Assembly (NCBI GenBank): GCA_949316495.1
Contig: OX439012.1
Span: forward strand, 30,275,927 to 30,339,926
Length of the DNA stretch: 64,000 bases
Direction: 5' to 3'
From: Amphiduros pacificus
Taxonomy: Eukaryota; Annelida; Polychaeta; Phyllodocida; Hesionidae
Numbering within the stretch: the first letter of the stretch is position 1; each line of letters opens with the position of its first letter. Both the position numbers and the translations under genes were made by a program. Of the stretch, positions 50,096 to 61,394 are shown piece after piece. The notes beneath the pieces are model-generated. The model searched no databases and had not been told where the DNA came from. It worked only from the letters and a program-made list of their open reading frames with translations.

Positions 50096-53000
50096 ATACA
50101 ATGAAACAATATCAAACAAGATTGATCCTGAGCTGCCTTGTTTGCATCTGGGTGGCAAGCATATCCCACCCAGGAAATCCTGGCAATACTTCCAACAGAC
50201 CTGGAAGTACTGCATACTTCCTGAATAATGGCTCAATCCAGAAGCAAAGTATAATTCAGAGAAACCCAATACTGGGCATCGCTATACACAAAGCCAGTGT
50301 CATATATAGGAAACAAAATCTCTGCTACTGGGATAAATCAAATCAAAAGAAAAGATGCAATATCTATGTGCTACTTTTCCTAATATCCCTACTACTATTA
50401 TGTGGTGATGTTCACCCACATCCAGGGCCTGTCCAATTTCCCTGTGGAGTGTGTGAACGACCAGTTGCCAACAATCACAGAGCCATGCAGTGTGATGAAT
50501 GTGACACATACGTACACATCAAATGTGATGGGCTCACAAATAGAGATTATGAGTTATTCAATAAACAAAGATGGCTGTCATGGGAATGCTGGAAATGTCG
50601 CCTTCCTAATATTTCTGATGCTTTCTTTGAAAATGAATTTGAAACAAATAATCTCTTTGAAACTCTAAGTGATGAAAGTGTCACAAGTGAAAGAACAGAA
50701 GATCAATCTGTAGGGAAAACCTGCACCACAAGACCAAAGCAAGGTAGAAAAAAGCAAAAAATCCAAAAGCTTAAGGTTATGACAGTGAACTGTAGAGGCC
50801 TAAACTCAACCAAAAAGCAATTGGAGCTACATGAACTAATAAATGAGCATAATTATCCTGATATATTATGCATAACAGAATCCCACATTGATCACACTAT
50901 TGCAGACAGTGTCATCCACCCTGATTATGATATAGGGAGAGAAGACAGATGCAAGGGTGGTGGTGGGGTACTGATTGGTATCCATAAAAGGTGGCTGTCA
51001 GACCCCAAGGAGGAGAGTTTGAAAACAGACTGTGAACTTGTATGGAGAAAACTGAACATAACTGGAACAAAACCACTGTTCATAGGATGTTACTATAGGC
51101 CAACAGACAGAAATATATCCAACGTCCATGAACTAAATGCATCTCTTGGAAAGATTCCCCAGTCTGACACAAATATCCCTAATATATTACTAACAGGGGA
51201 TTTCAATGTACCAGATATCACATGGGAGAATATGTCCTATAAGCCAAGCCCTGCATATGGGATCGACCTAAATTCAGCAATGGTTGATACTTTTAATGAA
51301 CATTGTCTCACACAAGTAAATCCTCATCCAACCAGGGGAGGCAATAGGTTAGATTTGGTCGGCACAACAAACCCTAGCCTAGTAAATAAAGTATCTGTCC
51401 ATCCAGGCATGAGTGACCATGATGTGTTGATAACAGAAATCAATGCAAAAGCCACACTGGCCAAGAAAAAGCCAAGAAACGTACTGCTGTACAAAAAAGG
51501 AGATATGAATGCAATAAAACAAGACATGCATGTCTTTTATGAAGATGAAGTTAAGGATTCAAGTCTCCCAGTTGAAACTCTGAACAATAAGTTCACAGCC
51601 AAGCTTATGGATTCCATCAATAAACACATTCCTATTAAGAAAATAACTGGTAGATGGGATGTGCCATGGATGACAAAGGAAATCAAGAGGCAAATTAAAA
51701 GGAAACAAAGACTATACAACAAGGCTGAAAAAACTAAAAAGGATTCTGATCGTAGAAAATTCAGAAACCTTAGGAAACACATAAAACATAAGTTGAGAGA
51801 TTCCCACAATGAATATGTCCTTGGGCTACTCGATTTACCGGACATTGAATTCAGTAGACCATCAATGGGAAAAAGGTTCTGGAACTATATTAGATCCAGG
51901 CGCAAAGATACTGTTGGTGTACCAACACTAACAGAAAATGGCATTGAAGTGAAAGACAGTAAAGGCAAGGCAGAAGTTCTTTCACGTCAGTACAAATCTG
52001 TTTTTTCTACTGAAAACATGGAAAATATTCCTGACAAAGGTGATCCAACTTCTCCGCAAATAGAGCCAATTACCATCACAGTTGCTGGTGTGGAAAAATT
52101 GCTCTCTAACCTAAACTGCAAAAAAGCCAATGGCCCAGATCAAATACCCACAAGAGTCCTGAAAGAATGTTCACATGAAATAGCTCCAATCCTCCAAAAA
52201 ATATTCCAAGACTCACTCGACAAAGGAGAATTTCCAAAAGCATGGCGCACAGCAAATATAGTTGCAGTCTTTAAAAAAGGAGATAAAAGTTGTGCCGCAA
52301 ACTACAGGCCAGTTTCCTTGACATCTGTCCCTTGTAAGATCTTGGAGCATATAATTGTCAGACATATGATGAATCACTGCGAACTTTACAATATCCTGGT
52401 AAATTTTCAGCATGGATTCAGGACAGGCCACTCGTGTGAAACTCAGTTAATCACAACCTTACAGGACATACTCAAGGCTAGAAATGATGGGCAAAATGTT
52501 GACATGCTCATTCTTGATTTTAGTAAAGCCTTTGACACAGTCTGTCACGAGCGTCTAAATCAGAAGCTTGGGCATTACGGAATCTCAGGACAGGTCGGTT
52601 CATGGATAAAAAACTGGCTTACAAACCGTGAACAGAGGGTGGTTATTGACGGTGATGAATCTGACCCTGTCCATGTTAAATCTGGAGTGCCTCAGGGTAC
52701 AGTACTTGGACCAATATTATTTCTACTCTATATTAATGACATTGGAGAGAAGCTAAAATATTCAAACATAAGGCTCTTTGCTGATGACAGCCTCCTATAT
52801 AGAATAGTCGAAGATGACGATGATGCAGAGAAACTGCAAGAGGACCTAAATATGCTGGAGGAATGGTCAAGTGAGTGGCAAATGGACTTCAATGCTCAGA
52901 AATGCTACACCCTGAGCAGCAAGAAAAAAAGCCAAGCTCTTGATTCAAGAAAATATACATTAAATGGTCACATCTTGCAACATGTTGAACATCATCCCTA

Positions 53001-53589
53001 CCTTGGAGTTGAACTCCAAACAGAGATGAAATGGGATGAACATATTAACAACATTGTCTGCAAAGCAAACCAAGTACTGGGATTTGTAAGAAGGAATTTC
53101 AATATGTGCCCAGGAAATATCAAAGAGGCTGCCTACAATACACTTGTGCGCCCTCACTTAGAATATGCATCAAGTGTGTGGGACCCTTACCTCAAAAAAG
53201 ATATAGACCGCATAGAATCAGTTCAAAGACGAGCTGCTAGATTTGTGGCTGGCAACTGGAAGAGAGAAACAGGCACTGTAACTAAAATCTTGGAAGACCT
53301 AAAATGGAATTCACTAGCAGCGAGAAGAAGGACCCAGAGGCTGGTTTTATTGTACAAGGCTATAAATGGTGAAATAGCTTTGAAACTTCCAGATCATGTC
53401 AAAATGAAATCAGCTCCTACAAGGAAAAACCATGGAAATCGCTATATCGAAATGGCAACAAGCTGTGACCCTTATAAATACAGCTATTTTCCAAGGACAG
53501 TGACGGACTGGAACAACCTTCCCCCTCATTTAACTACATTGGAAACAGGTAGCTCGGCATCCTTCAGAAACTCCCTTGCCAGAGTATAA
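50077..53589 (+). CDS. CR1-like LINE ORF: PHD finger, APE endonuclease, reverse transcriptase
   Basis: 1170 codons without a break. Residues 96-109 are hydrophobic (IYVLLFLISLLLLC), followed at 110-118 by GDVHPHPGP, which resembles a 2A ribosome-skipping motif. Residues 123-174 are a C4HC3 PHD-type zinc finger (Cys123, 126, 139, 142, His147, Cys150, 171, 174). Residues ~230-455 are the APE endonuclease (VMTVNCRGLN, CITESHID, LLTGDFNVPD, MSDHDVL). Residues ~730-1000 are the reverse transcriptase (NYRPVSLTSVPCKILE, LILDFSKAFDTV, GVPQGTVLGP, and LFADDS with the catalytic Asp pair 903-904). The C terminus carries the VRPHLEYASSVWDP block typical of the jockey/CR1 group. The first ATG lies in a 5' UTR repeat; Met9 at 50101 may be the true start. 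No separate ORF1 is seen, so the PHD part may do its job, perhaps released by the 2A-like site. Confidence 0.93.
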   Translation: MVALNPDTMKQYQTRLILSCLVCIWVASISHPGNPGNTSNRPGSTAYFLNNGSIQKQSIIQRNPILGIAIHKASVIYRKQNLCYWDKSNQKKRCNIYVLLFLISLLLLCGDVHPHPGPVQFPCGVCERPVANNHRAMQCDECDTYVHIKCDGLTNRDYELFNKQRWLSWECWKCRLPNISDAFFENEFETNNLFETLSDESVTSERTEDQSVGKTCTTRPKQGRKKQKIQKLKVMTVNCRGLNSTKKQLELHELINEHNYPDILCITESHIDHTIADSVIHPDYDIGREDRCKGGGGVLIGIHKRWLSDPKEESLKTDCELVWRKLNITGTKPLFIGCYYRPTDRNISNVHELNASLGKIPQSDTNIPNILLTGDFNVPDITWENMSYKPSPAYGIDLNSAMVDTFNEHCLTQVNPHPTRGGNRLDLVGTTNPSLVNKVSVHPGMSDHDVLITEINAKATLAKKKPRNVLLYKKGDMNAIKQDMHVFYEDEVKDSSLPVETLNNKFTAKLMDSINKHIPIKKITGRWDVPWMTKEIKRQIKRKQRLYNKAEKTKKDSDRRKFRNLRKHIKHKLRDSHNEYVLGLLDLPDIEFSRPSMGKRFWNYIRSRRKDTVGVPTLTENGIEVKDSKGKAEVLSRQYKSVFSTENMENIPDKGDPTSPQIEPITITVAGVEKLLSNLNCKKANGPDQIPTRVLKECSHEIAPILQKIFQDSLDKGEFPKAWRTANIVAVFKKGDKSCAANYRPVSLTSVPCKILEHIIVRHMMNHCELYNILVNFQHGFRTGHSCETQLITTLQDILKARNDGQNVDMLILDFSKAFDTVCHERLNQKLGHYGISGQVGSWIKNWLTNREQRVVIDGDESDPVHVKSGVPQGTVLGPILFLLYINDIGEKLKYSNIRLFADDSLLYRIVEDDDDAEKLQEDLNMLEEWSSEWQMDFNAQKCYTLSSKKKSQALDSRKYTLNGHILQHVEHHPYLGVELQTEMKWDEHINNIVCKANQVLGFVRRNFNMCPGNIKEAAYNTLVRPHLEYASSVWDPYLKKDIDRIESVQRRAARFVAGNWKRETGTVTKILEDLKWNSLAARRRTQRLVLLYKAINGEIALKLPDHVKMKSAPTRKNHGNRYIEMATSCDPYKYSYFPRTVTDWNNLPPHLTTLETGSSASFRNSLARV

Positions 53590-53700
53590 AGGTTGGCAAC
53601 AAGCAGCCGGTGTGTACCAGCTGCACCCCTTAGTGCAATCTTGCACTCTCGGCGGGATGCCAATTGGTTTTGCCGAGTAAACTTATAGATGTAGATGTAG

Positions 53701-54090
53701 AACACACTCCACCAGAGGGTGCCATAGTGGACATTGCTCAAAACAAGCACACTCCACCAGAGGGTGCCATACTGGGCATTGCTCAAAACAAGCACACTCC
53801 ACCAGAGGGTGCCATACTGGGCATTGCTCAAAACAAGCACACTCCACCAGAGGGTGCCATACTGGACATTGCTCATAACAAACACACTCCACCAGAGGGT
53901 GCCATACTGGACATTGCTCATAACAAACACACTCCACCAGAGGGTGCCATAGTGGACATTGCTCAAAACAAGCACACTCCACCAGAGGGTGCCATACTGG
54001 GCATTGCTCAAAACAAGCACACTTCACCAGAGGGCCATGACAGACACTGCCCATAACCAGCATATTACACCAGAGGGTGCCATGGTTACA
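53701..54090 (+). repeat. 45-bp satellite, right part
   Basis: About 8.5 copies of a unit with cactccaccagagggtgcc and attgctcaaaacaag, period 45, hence open frames of 15-residue repeats on both strands. The last copies (cagagggccatgacagacac) are diverged. Confidence 0.95.
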
Positions 54091-55185
54091 TTCTTTATTC
54101 TCATACACATATTCATATACAATATGAAGCAGCCACAGGCTGCAGGCTTGCTGGCAATATATATGCAAAGGTCCCATCTTGAAACCGAGGCACAAGCCAC
54201 AAGATGAAGTATTTTTTCCTCGAGACGGAGGTAGAATTTTAAACTTCAGGTGGCTTTATAAATTATATATTCTGTGGAGTAGATCATATGCTCAGTCTCA
54301 CAGGCAGTTATAAATTGATTTATAAATCTCAAAAGAAATATTTGAGTTTTGGTATGGTTATCCAATATACAGACAGATCCACACATTTTATGGTTTATAT
54401 TGAAATGAGGCAGTTTATGTAGCTCAAAAGGCAATAACTGCAAAATGTTCAGGATTCCTGTTGATATATTTTTTGTTCTGTTTATAATACATTTCTGTTA
54501 ATAATACATTTTTTATCATCAGTTTTTGATGATCAGTTTTTTAACGTCATGTAATTTTTTTCAGAATTGAAATTAATAGCATAAATTTACTCCAGCATGT
54601 TAAGGATAGAACAAAAATTGAATGTGAATAACTAGTGTGTTAGATGGTGTGAGAATGTTGTTAATGCAGAACCGGAAAGATGGAGAACGACAAACCGACT
54701 TCCCACAATTCACTTGCCTTGCCTCTTTCTCTGCCCAATTAATCTTGATCCACTTTCACGCGAGTGATGAATAGCTGAAAATAAGGGGATGTTTTTTTGG
54801 CCGGCTGAAACGAACATGCTCATTTGCGATGGATATTGGCTAAATAGGCTCGGAGAAGGAGGTGGTCATGTGACCTAATTAGCTTGACATGCACTTGCCT
54901 CCTTTACAACTTCTCCTGGTGGCTGTCAACTTGTGGGGTCTGCCGAGGAGGCTATCATTCTGCTCAGGTGAGGGGAGGCAAGGGGAACGTCCTCAAAATA
55001 ACCTTGGCAAGACTGTGACCCTGAATTTAATTTTTTAGTCTATTCAAAATCTTTACATTTCATTTGATGGTAATTAATATATACATTGAGTTGACCAGGA
55101 AAAATGTTTAATGCTCATTGGAAGAATTTGCAATGAAAATTTACTTATTTTTTCTTTAAAATCTTCAGTATCCTCATGAGGGCCT
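54091..55185. other. Intergenic, no gene; possible conserved non-coding patch
   Basis: 54640-55000 is GC-richer and low in repeats, with ATTA-type sites (caattaatcttgatcc, cctaattagcttgac). It could be regulatory, but only cross-species comparison could tell. Confidence 0.3.
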
Positions 55186-55189
55186 CATT

Positions 55190-55460
55190 CCAACCCCACC
55201 CTTTATACCCCGAGTAGTGCCTCTATTCAACCCTAATATACAAACCCCCAGTAGTGCCTCTATTCAACCCCACTCTACGAACCCCCAGTAGTACCTCTAT
55301 TCAAATTCCACTCTACAAACCCCCAGAAATGCCTGTATTCAACCCTAATCTACAAACCAAAATTAGTGCCTCTATTTAACCCCACTCATCAAACCCCCAG
55401 TAGTACCTCTATTCAAATTCTACTCTACAAACCCCCAGTAGTACCTCTATTCAACCCCAC
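55190..55460 (+). repeat. ~38-bp tandem repeat
   Basis: About seven copies of a unit with ccccagtagtacctctattc and aaccccactctacaaa. Non-coding. Confidence 0.85.
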
Positions 55461-56394
55461 GTTAAAGTTCTTCCACCCCTCAGTACCTCTGCATCTACAT
55501 CCCCAATTCTCCCTCCCCTTTTCACCCATCAATTATTTTTATTTTGAAACATCTCTCTTGTGTAGTTCACCCACTGATAATGTGGCTAGCGCGTAACATG
55601 CTATGGTTAATTGACAACATAGAAAATATAACAAAAAAGCCACAAATTTGCAAACTAGTTTGCTCACGTTTCCAGATCAAATCCACAAGAATGTTAGGAA
55701 ACTGTGGGCTTAAAGAAATGAAAGCAGACAGAAATAACAAGCAGTTCTCTGTCAAGCTTCAGATTATACAAAGTCAAGGTACTACAGGTCTGCACACAGT
55801 ATGCAGTTGGAGGCAAACCTTCATTTGGTCACACATAAACGTGACCAAATAAGATCACGCATGCTTCTCCTGTAACATCATTTAGTCATGAATTGCAGTC
55901 ACATGCCACAATTTAGTCACATGCCACGATTTCCTCATGCATGTCTTATTATGCATGTAGTGTCTCTTGATCAGTTGAATAATGAAAAAAATAATAGTAA
56001 AAAACCTAAAAAGTAGCTTGCTTGACCAAAAATTGCTTGCTTAGAGCAACAGGCCAAGCTCCTATTTTAACCCCTAAGGGACTAGGCTATCTTAATTTTG
56101 TTGATTGGCAGGACTAACCAATTTCTTTCTGGACTAGTGTATCTACATACTAAATTAATAAAATTTATAACCATGGTTATTCAATATGCTTAATAAAGTG
56201 CTGGGGTCAAAAGTTCATGATCCAGTTATTCTAACGTCATTATCGTGATTACATTGTAACAAGTTGCAGCTCTTCAGAATGTTACAAATGACGTCATCAA
56301 GTCAGAACAATGGGGACGTTAAAGTCCCTCCCGTCAGTTACCGGTGGTGGACGTTGCCGTCCTTCCCGTCCGTTAGAGGTTAAACACTGCTTGT
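55461..56394. other. Intergenic, nothing coding supported
   Basis: Contains ttggtcacacataaacgtga and related gaccaaat/ggtcac phrases at 55825-55960. Frames at 55544-55852 have no family resemblance. Confidence 0.4.
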
Positions 56395-56399
56395 TTGTA

Positions 56400-57040
56400 T
56401 TGCAAAACAGACTATGAGACAGACAACAAGACAGACTATGAGGCAGACAACAAGACAGACTATGAGACAGACAAGACAGACTATGAGAGAGACAACAAGA
56501 CAGACTATGAGGCAGACAACAAGACAGACTATGAGGCAGACAACAAGACAGACTATGAGACAGACAAGACAGACTATGAGGCAGACAACAAGACAGACTA
56601 TGAGGCAAACAACAAGACAGACTATGAGACAGACAACAAAACAGACTATGAGACAGACAACAAGACAGACTATGAGGCAGACAACAAGACAGACTATGAG
56701 ACAGACAAGACAGACTATGAGACAGACAAGACAGACTATGAGACAGACAACAAGACAGACTATGAGACAGACAAGACAGACTATGAGACAGACAACAAGA
56801 CAGACTATGAGACAGACAACAAGACAGACTATGAGACAGACAACACAACAGACTATGAGACAGACAACAAGACAGACTATGAGGCAGACAACAAGACAGA
56901 CTATGAGACAGACAAGACAGACTATGAGACAGACAAGACAGACTATGAGACAGACAACAAGACAGACTATGAGACAGACAACAAGACAGAGTATGAGGCA
57001 GACAACAAGACAGACTATGAGGCAGACAACAAGACAGACT
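56400..57040 (+). repeat. 24/18-bp satellite
   Basis: Units gacagactatgagacagaca with or without acaa, mixing 24-bp and 18-bp forms. Since both are multiples of three, all frames of both strands stay open for 180-290 codons; these are not genes. Confidence 0.95.
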
Positions 57041-57064
57041 GGGGCAATCTGATTACAAATATAT

Positions 57065-57240
57065 TTAGAAGTACACAGTTTTGCACGATTATCACCAAAT
57101 AAGGTCATATTATTAGAAGTACACAGTTTTGCACAATTATTACCAAATAAAGTCATGCTATTAGAAGTACACAGTTTTGCACAATTATTACCAAATATGG
57201 TCATGCAATGATATGCATGACCAAATAAAGGAATGTAACA
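57065..57240 (+). repeat. ~60-bp repeat, three copies
   Basis: Units of agaagtacacagttttgcac plus attattaccaaataaagtca, ending in the gaccaaat/ggtcatg phrase found elsewhere in the window. Confidence 0.8.
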
Positions 57241-57746
57241 ACAGTGCATGACTAAATGTGTCTCACAATGACCTTATTTTATCATGTTAGTGCATGACCA
57301 AATAGTTGTATGACCTCCCACTGTATTGTCACCTATTAGCAGGATGGTATTGAGGTATGACCTGGACTGATAATATCATCACAGGAGTGAGCAATCTGCT
57401 TTTTGTTCTCATGTCAGGTTTAATTCTGTGCAGCAATCTCACGACTCCTTCTGAATTAGATTAAATATTTTTTCCATCTATTGAAGCCAGACAAGAGAAA
57501 GGAAGACATTAAATATTCTTTTCTGCATTTTACTTGCTGCCAACATGGACAAATTGTCTTTGAATAATCTGTATTGGGTTAAATTTTGTATTTCGGTTAT
57601 TGTTTATGTAATAAATATTTAATATGTTGATGAGCTGAACATGCATACATTGACTGAAATTGCCACTCTCAGTGTAGATGAAATAATATATATCGCCATG
57701 GAGATATGGAATTACACAAAGTAGACAATATATAACCATGGAGATC

Positions 57747-58058
57747 GGGCCTTAACATAAACAGAAAAATATTGGTTGCCCAGTTGGGCCACTGGACCAT
57801 GATAAGTGGTGGCCCGAAGTTTCTAAGGATAATAGGATGAACAGTTATTAGTGTCTGAGTAGGGGTTACTGGTCCCAATCAAAATTTACAAGTCCATTGA
57901 TCATTATATCAGACAAATATCTATCAGGGATTAGAATGAAATCAATATTGTTTGGGCCACTAAAAGACCAAAAATATGGTTGCCCAACTGGACCACTACA
58001 ACAGAGCTGGCTCTTACAGAGGATCTGGTGGCCCCAGACCAGTGCATATATCAAGGCA
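57747..58058 (-). mobile_element. MITE-like element, second copy
   Basis: Reverse of the element in YEATS4 intron 2: ggttgcccagttgggccac, aagtttctaaggataatagg and tggtggcccc blocks, with ends gggccttaaca and tatatcaaggc. Confidence 0.65.
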
Positions 58059-58059
58059 T

Positions 58060-59175
58060 GTAGATATAAAACTTTGACAACTGCCAGGCATGAACGTTAC
58101 ATATCAATATTTTAAATGTATACCTACTCAAGTGCAAATACAATAAAAAAGAAATATTTCTTGAAATGGGATTTTCTTGTTCTTGTTCATTAAAATGTTG
58201 CACTCACTTTCCTAGGCATGAGAATTCAATGTGTGGATGGCAATTTTTGTTTTCTGAAATGGAGACTGAAGTATATTTTCTTGGTGTGCTGAGTGCTGAT
58301 TGAGTTGAAAGCTCGGATGCAGTGGCTTTGTTAGTCAGATATCTTTGCTTTATTCCAGACCAGAGAAATGCCAACCTTAGAGCATCTGCCGTGTCTGACT
58401 GATAATTAGACCATATGCGCTGGAGGCAAACTCATTTGGCTGTTTGAGTTTTGCTTAACCTGCTTACAAAGAGACTTTGCTGGGTGTTTGTCTTGGAGGC
58501 AGATTTTCCGTGCCAGTAGATGGGATGTGGCGTCTTGCAGGGATATTTGACATCTTGCGGGAGGCAATATCGTGATACAGGTCCTGTGTTTACAGTAACA
58601 AAGCATGAAGGCTATCTCTTACGAGACAGACAAACGTCTTACCCGCCATGTTTTTTGTCAGAGGGAGTTATCTTTCGGGACAAGACCCAACCTTATCATG
58701 ACCATATAACCCGCAACTTTCTGATCTCACAATGCAGATAAAAAAAACTGGTGCAGTTGGCAAGATATTCTTGACACCTTATCAGTTCATATATATTGAG
58801 TTAGTATTTGTCTTCTCACAACTCAGGGAGGAAATTTTCTTCATCATTCACTTTGATCATAGCCTGCAGCATAAGATTTGACTATTTCTCTGATTTTCTG
58901 TGATATTCTTCTTGATATATTTCAGTTATATTTATCCTGTCCATTTTCTGAAAAATTCAGCTTTACCTTTTACTGTGATATTTATCTTGTCCAATTCCTG
59001 TGACATTCAACTTTACTTTTTCCTGTGATATTTCTTGATCTTTCACTGTGTTATTTAAATGCATTTTTTTGTTCAGTTTGTTTAACATAGGTTTGACAAG
59101 AGTTGACAACTAGATCTTATTAAACCTAGCTCGAGTATCTCTAGCAATGAATTTGCCTTTTGTTTATTTTGGGTC
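58060..59175. other. Intergenic, no gene; possible conserved non-coding patch
   Basis: 58270-58740 is less AT-rich than its surroundings and free of recognised repeats. A frame at 58520-58741 has no known relative. The rest is AT-rich. Confidence 0.3.
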
Positions 59176-59436
59176 CGGCGGCCATTTCACGGCTAGAGAG
59201 AGATCGTCAAATTTCATCTGCCCTAGCGCAGCCCACTGGGCTGCGCGTGGTAAACACGCACTGCAGGTGTCGTAGTTATGTACTCACTGCTTACATGGCC
59301 TGGCTGTTTGCAAAGTATAATCTGTTTTCTGCAATATCCAGTTGTAAAACAATCCTTTTATTCTGTTTTAAGTCAGTTATCACACTTTTAAATGGACAAG
59401 AATTTCAGCTTCTTCAGAATTGAAATGGCCGCCAAT
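59176..59436. mobile_element. Possible short inverted-repeat element
   Basis: ggcggccatttca and its complement tgaaatggccgcc bound ~260 bp. Inside is a perfect palindrome, gcgcagccca-c-tgggctgcgc (59226-59246), next to a ctgccctag block. No target duplication could be assigned. Confidence 0.35.
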
Positions 59437-61390
59437 GTTAAGACTGGTTTAGACCACGTGACTACATTTCACCCTCCACTTTTTGTGTATTGTGGGGAGT
59501 GGTTTTTCACTGCTTTAGGGGTGTTTTATCTGGTGATGTTTTCAGGTCTTTTCATAATTTCAAACATTGAGAGGTTTCCACTCGATGCTTCATTTTTTTC
59601 CTGCTGGATGTTTCAAGCAATATAAAACTTTAAATGTTACACTGGCAATGCAGTCATCTTCAGAAATATGTAAGGTAACTCTGTAGTGCACTTTTAACAA
59701 GTGTCCCATCATGATTCAGAAGAAAACAGTGCATTTTTATGAAGAAGCCAGGAAATTTAAAAATCTGATTTTTTTACTGAAGTACTCCACGACCTAAAAA
59801 CTGCCCCTATGTGCTCTCAAATGTGTAAAATGAAACTAAAAAATGACAAGAAAAAATCTCTTTGGAAGGGCTTGTTATTTAGGGAGTGGATGCCATGACT
59901 ATATTAAACCTAAAAATAGGAACAGGCAGTGGTGAGAAACAAACCAACCTTTTTCCTGGCCTAACCAACTATCTCACTATGTATTCTTAACATTTGTCTG
60001 GGATAGTTTATGTAACAATATATTATATCTAGTGTTTATTTAATTTTAAAATGCTAATTTTTTTTATGAAAATAAAAATATTGATCTTCTCTGATAGAAA
60101 TGTATTACTGCTGTAGTTATACTTGTTATGTTAAATTAGTGCACCATTTCTTGTTGTGAAGTGAGCACTGACATAATAATAAGAATATAAGACATAAGAA
60201 ATAGTGACATACTACATTTGATATGGAAGATATTGTAACACTGTCAACATTAAAAACTAGTGAAAAATACATTTATAATAAAAGGGGGGAAAAGAACAAT
60301 AAATGCTCCCCCTTACGTTTATTTGATTATATATATTATGCTAATTGGGTATATATTTTAGGCTTGACGCATCCATACAGGCATTAATGATGTAAAAGAT
60401 GAAAATGCTGTGTTCAAGTTAGGTGATGGATTAATATGTTAAGATGTTATATTGATAGATATAAAAAAATATTCCTACAAAATAAAAGCCAATATTTAAG
60501 TGAAGTTTTCAATGAGAAAAGCTCCACCAGTATAGATTCAGTTATTGACCTGGGGTTATGCCTGGGCCTCATTGATATAACAATATTTCACATCACCCCC
60601 GTGGCCCCGGCTTGCATCATAGAAGGCACCACGATTACAGCCACCAGGTGTCACCCCTAACCTCTCCCCACTATATACCCCATCATCATCAATCCCACAA
60701 GGTGTAATCTAACAGCTTAATTGATATGGATACGTGTCTTGTACCGGCAGTGTTGCATGATGGGTAACTGTTGCATTGTGGGTGTACTGATGCACCATGG
60801 GAGGACGGTTTCAGTGCATGAGGGCATGGCTGTTACATGACGTGTACTCCCCTTAAGAGAAATCAAGCACTTTCTCAACCAACATTCGGCCATCTTGATT
60901 TCTGTCATGAGTGAACTCATTGAGTACATATTAACACATTAACTCCCTATGAAATTAACATCCTACCGAACTACTTTCCATATGACTTCTCCAGAAAAAT
61001 GTGCACCACTCTAGTAACTGATTTTCTTTGGCTAATTTCAATTCTCTGTTTGAGTTAAATATATAAAATGTGTATGGACATTATATGACACACCTCATAT
61101 TCAATCTAAATTATTACATCCTAACCTTATATACCTACCTACAGAGAATCAACTAGAAAATGGTTAGATTTAAATGAGAGATGAGTTATAGATATCTGTT
61201 TCTTTTTATCGATTTGCATTACTATTGATATAATCTTAGACAAACATATTTTTGGAAAATTTTACTCTATAAATTTAATTTAGGCTGTTGTGTGAAATAA
61301 AGGAATATCCCTTTATAAAAATAAATTGATCAAGTGATAAATATGTTGACTATTTGTGTGATTTACCAGTGAGAAGGTCAAATCAAACTA
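59437..61390. other. Intergenic, no supported gene
   Basis: Mostly AT-rich. 60520-60900 is GC-richer with tgatgggtaactgttgcattg-like text and could be regulatory. No splice-framed coding segments recognised. Confidence 0.35.
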
Positions 61391-61394
61391 ATCA

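Larger units (their letters stand above)
49366..53700 (+). mobile_element. Full-length CR1-like LINE inserted in a satellite
   Basis: A 4.3-kb element. It has a GC-richer 5' end (gtgcgcatgcgcgag), a 5' UTR with internal ~100-bp tandem repeats (49790-50095), one intact frame (50077-53589) and a short 3' UTR ending in a (gatgta)n-type tail. It lies inside the 45-bp satellite with aacac on each side (49361-49365 and 53701-53705) as a likely 5-bp target duplication. The intact frame and clean ends suggest a young, possibly active copy. A truncated tail of the same family is at 2151-2227. Confidence 0.92.

Noticed and set aside
53526-54207. Repeat-bearing frames of 15-residue units on both strands
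   Set aside because: The 45-bp satellite is a multiple of three, so frames stay open; no gene signals.
56380-57249. Frames of 180-290 codons on both strands (Thr-Asp-Tyr or Cys-Leu-Val repeats)
   Set aside because: The 18/24-bp satellite keeps every frame open; the sequence is pure repeat.
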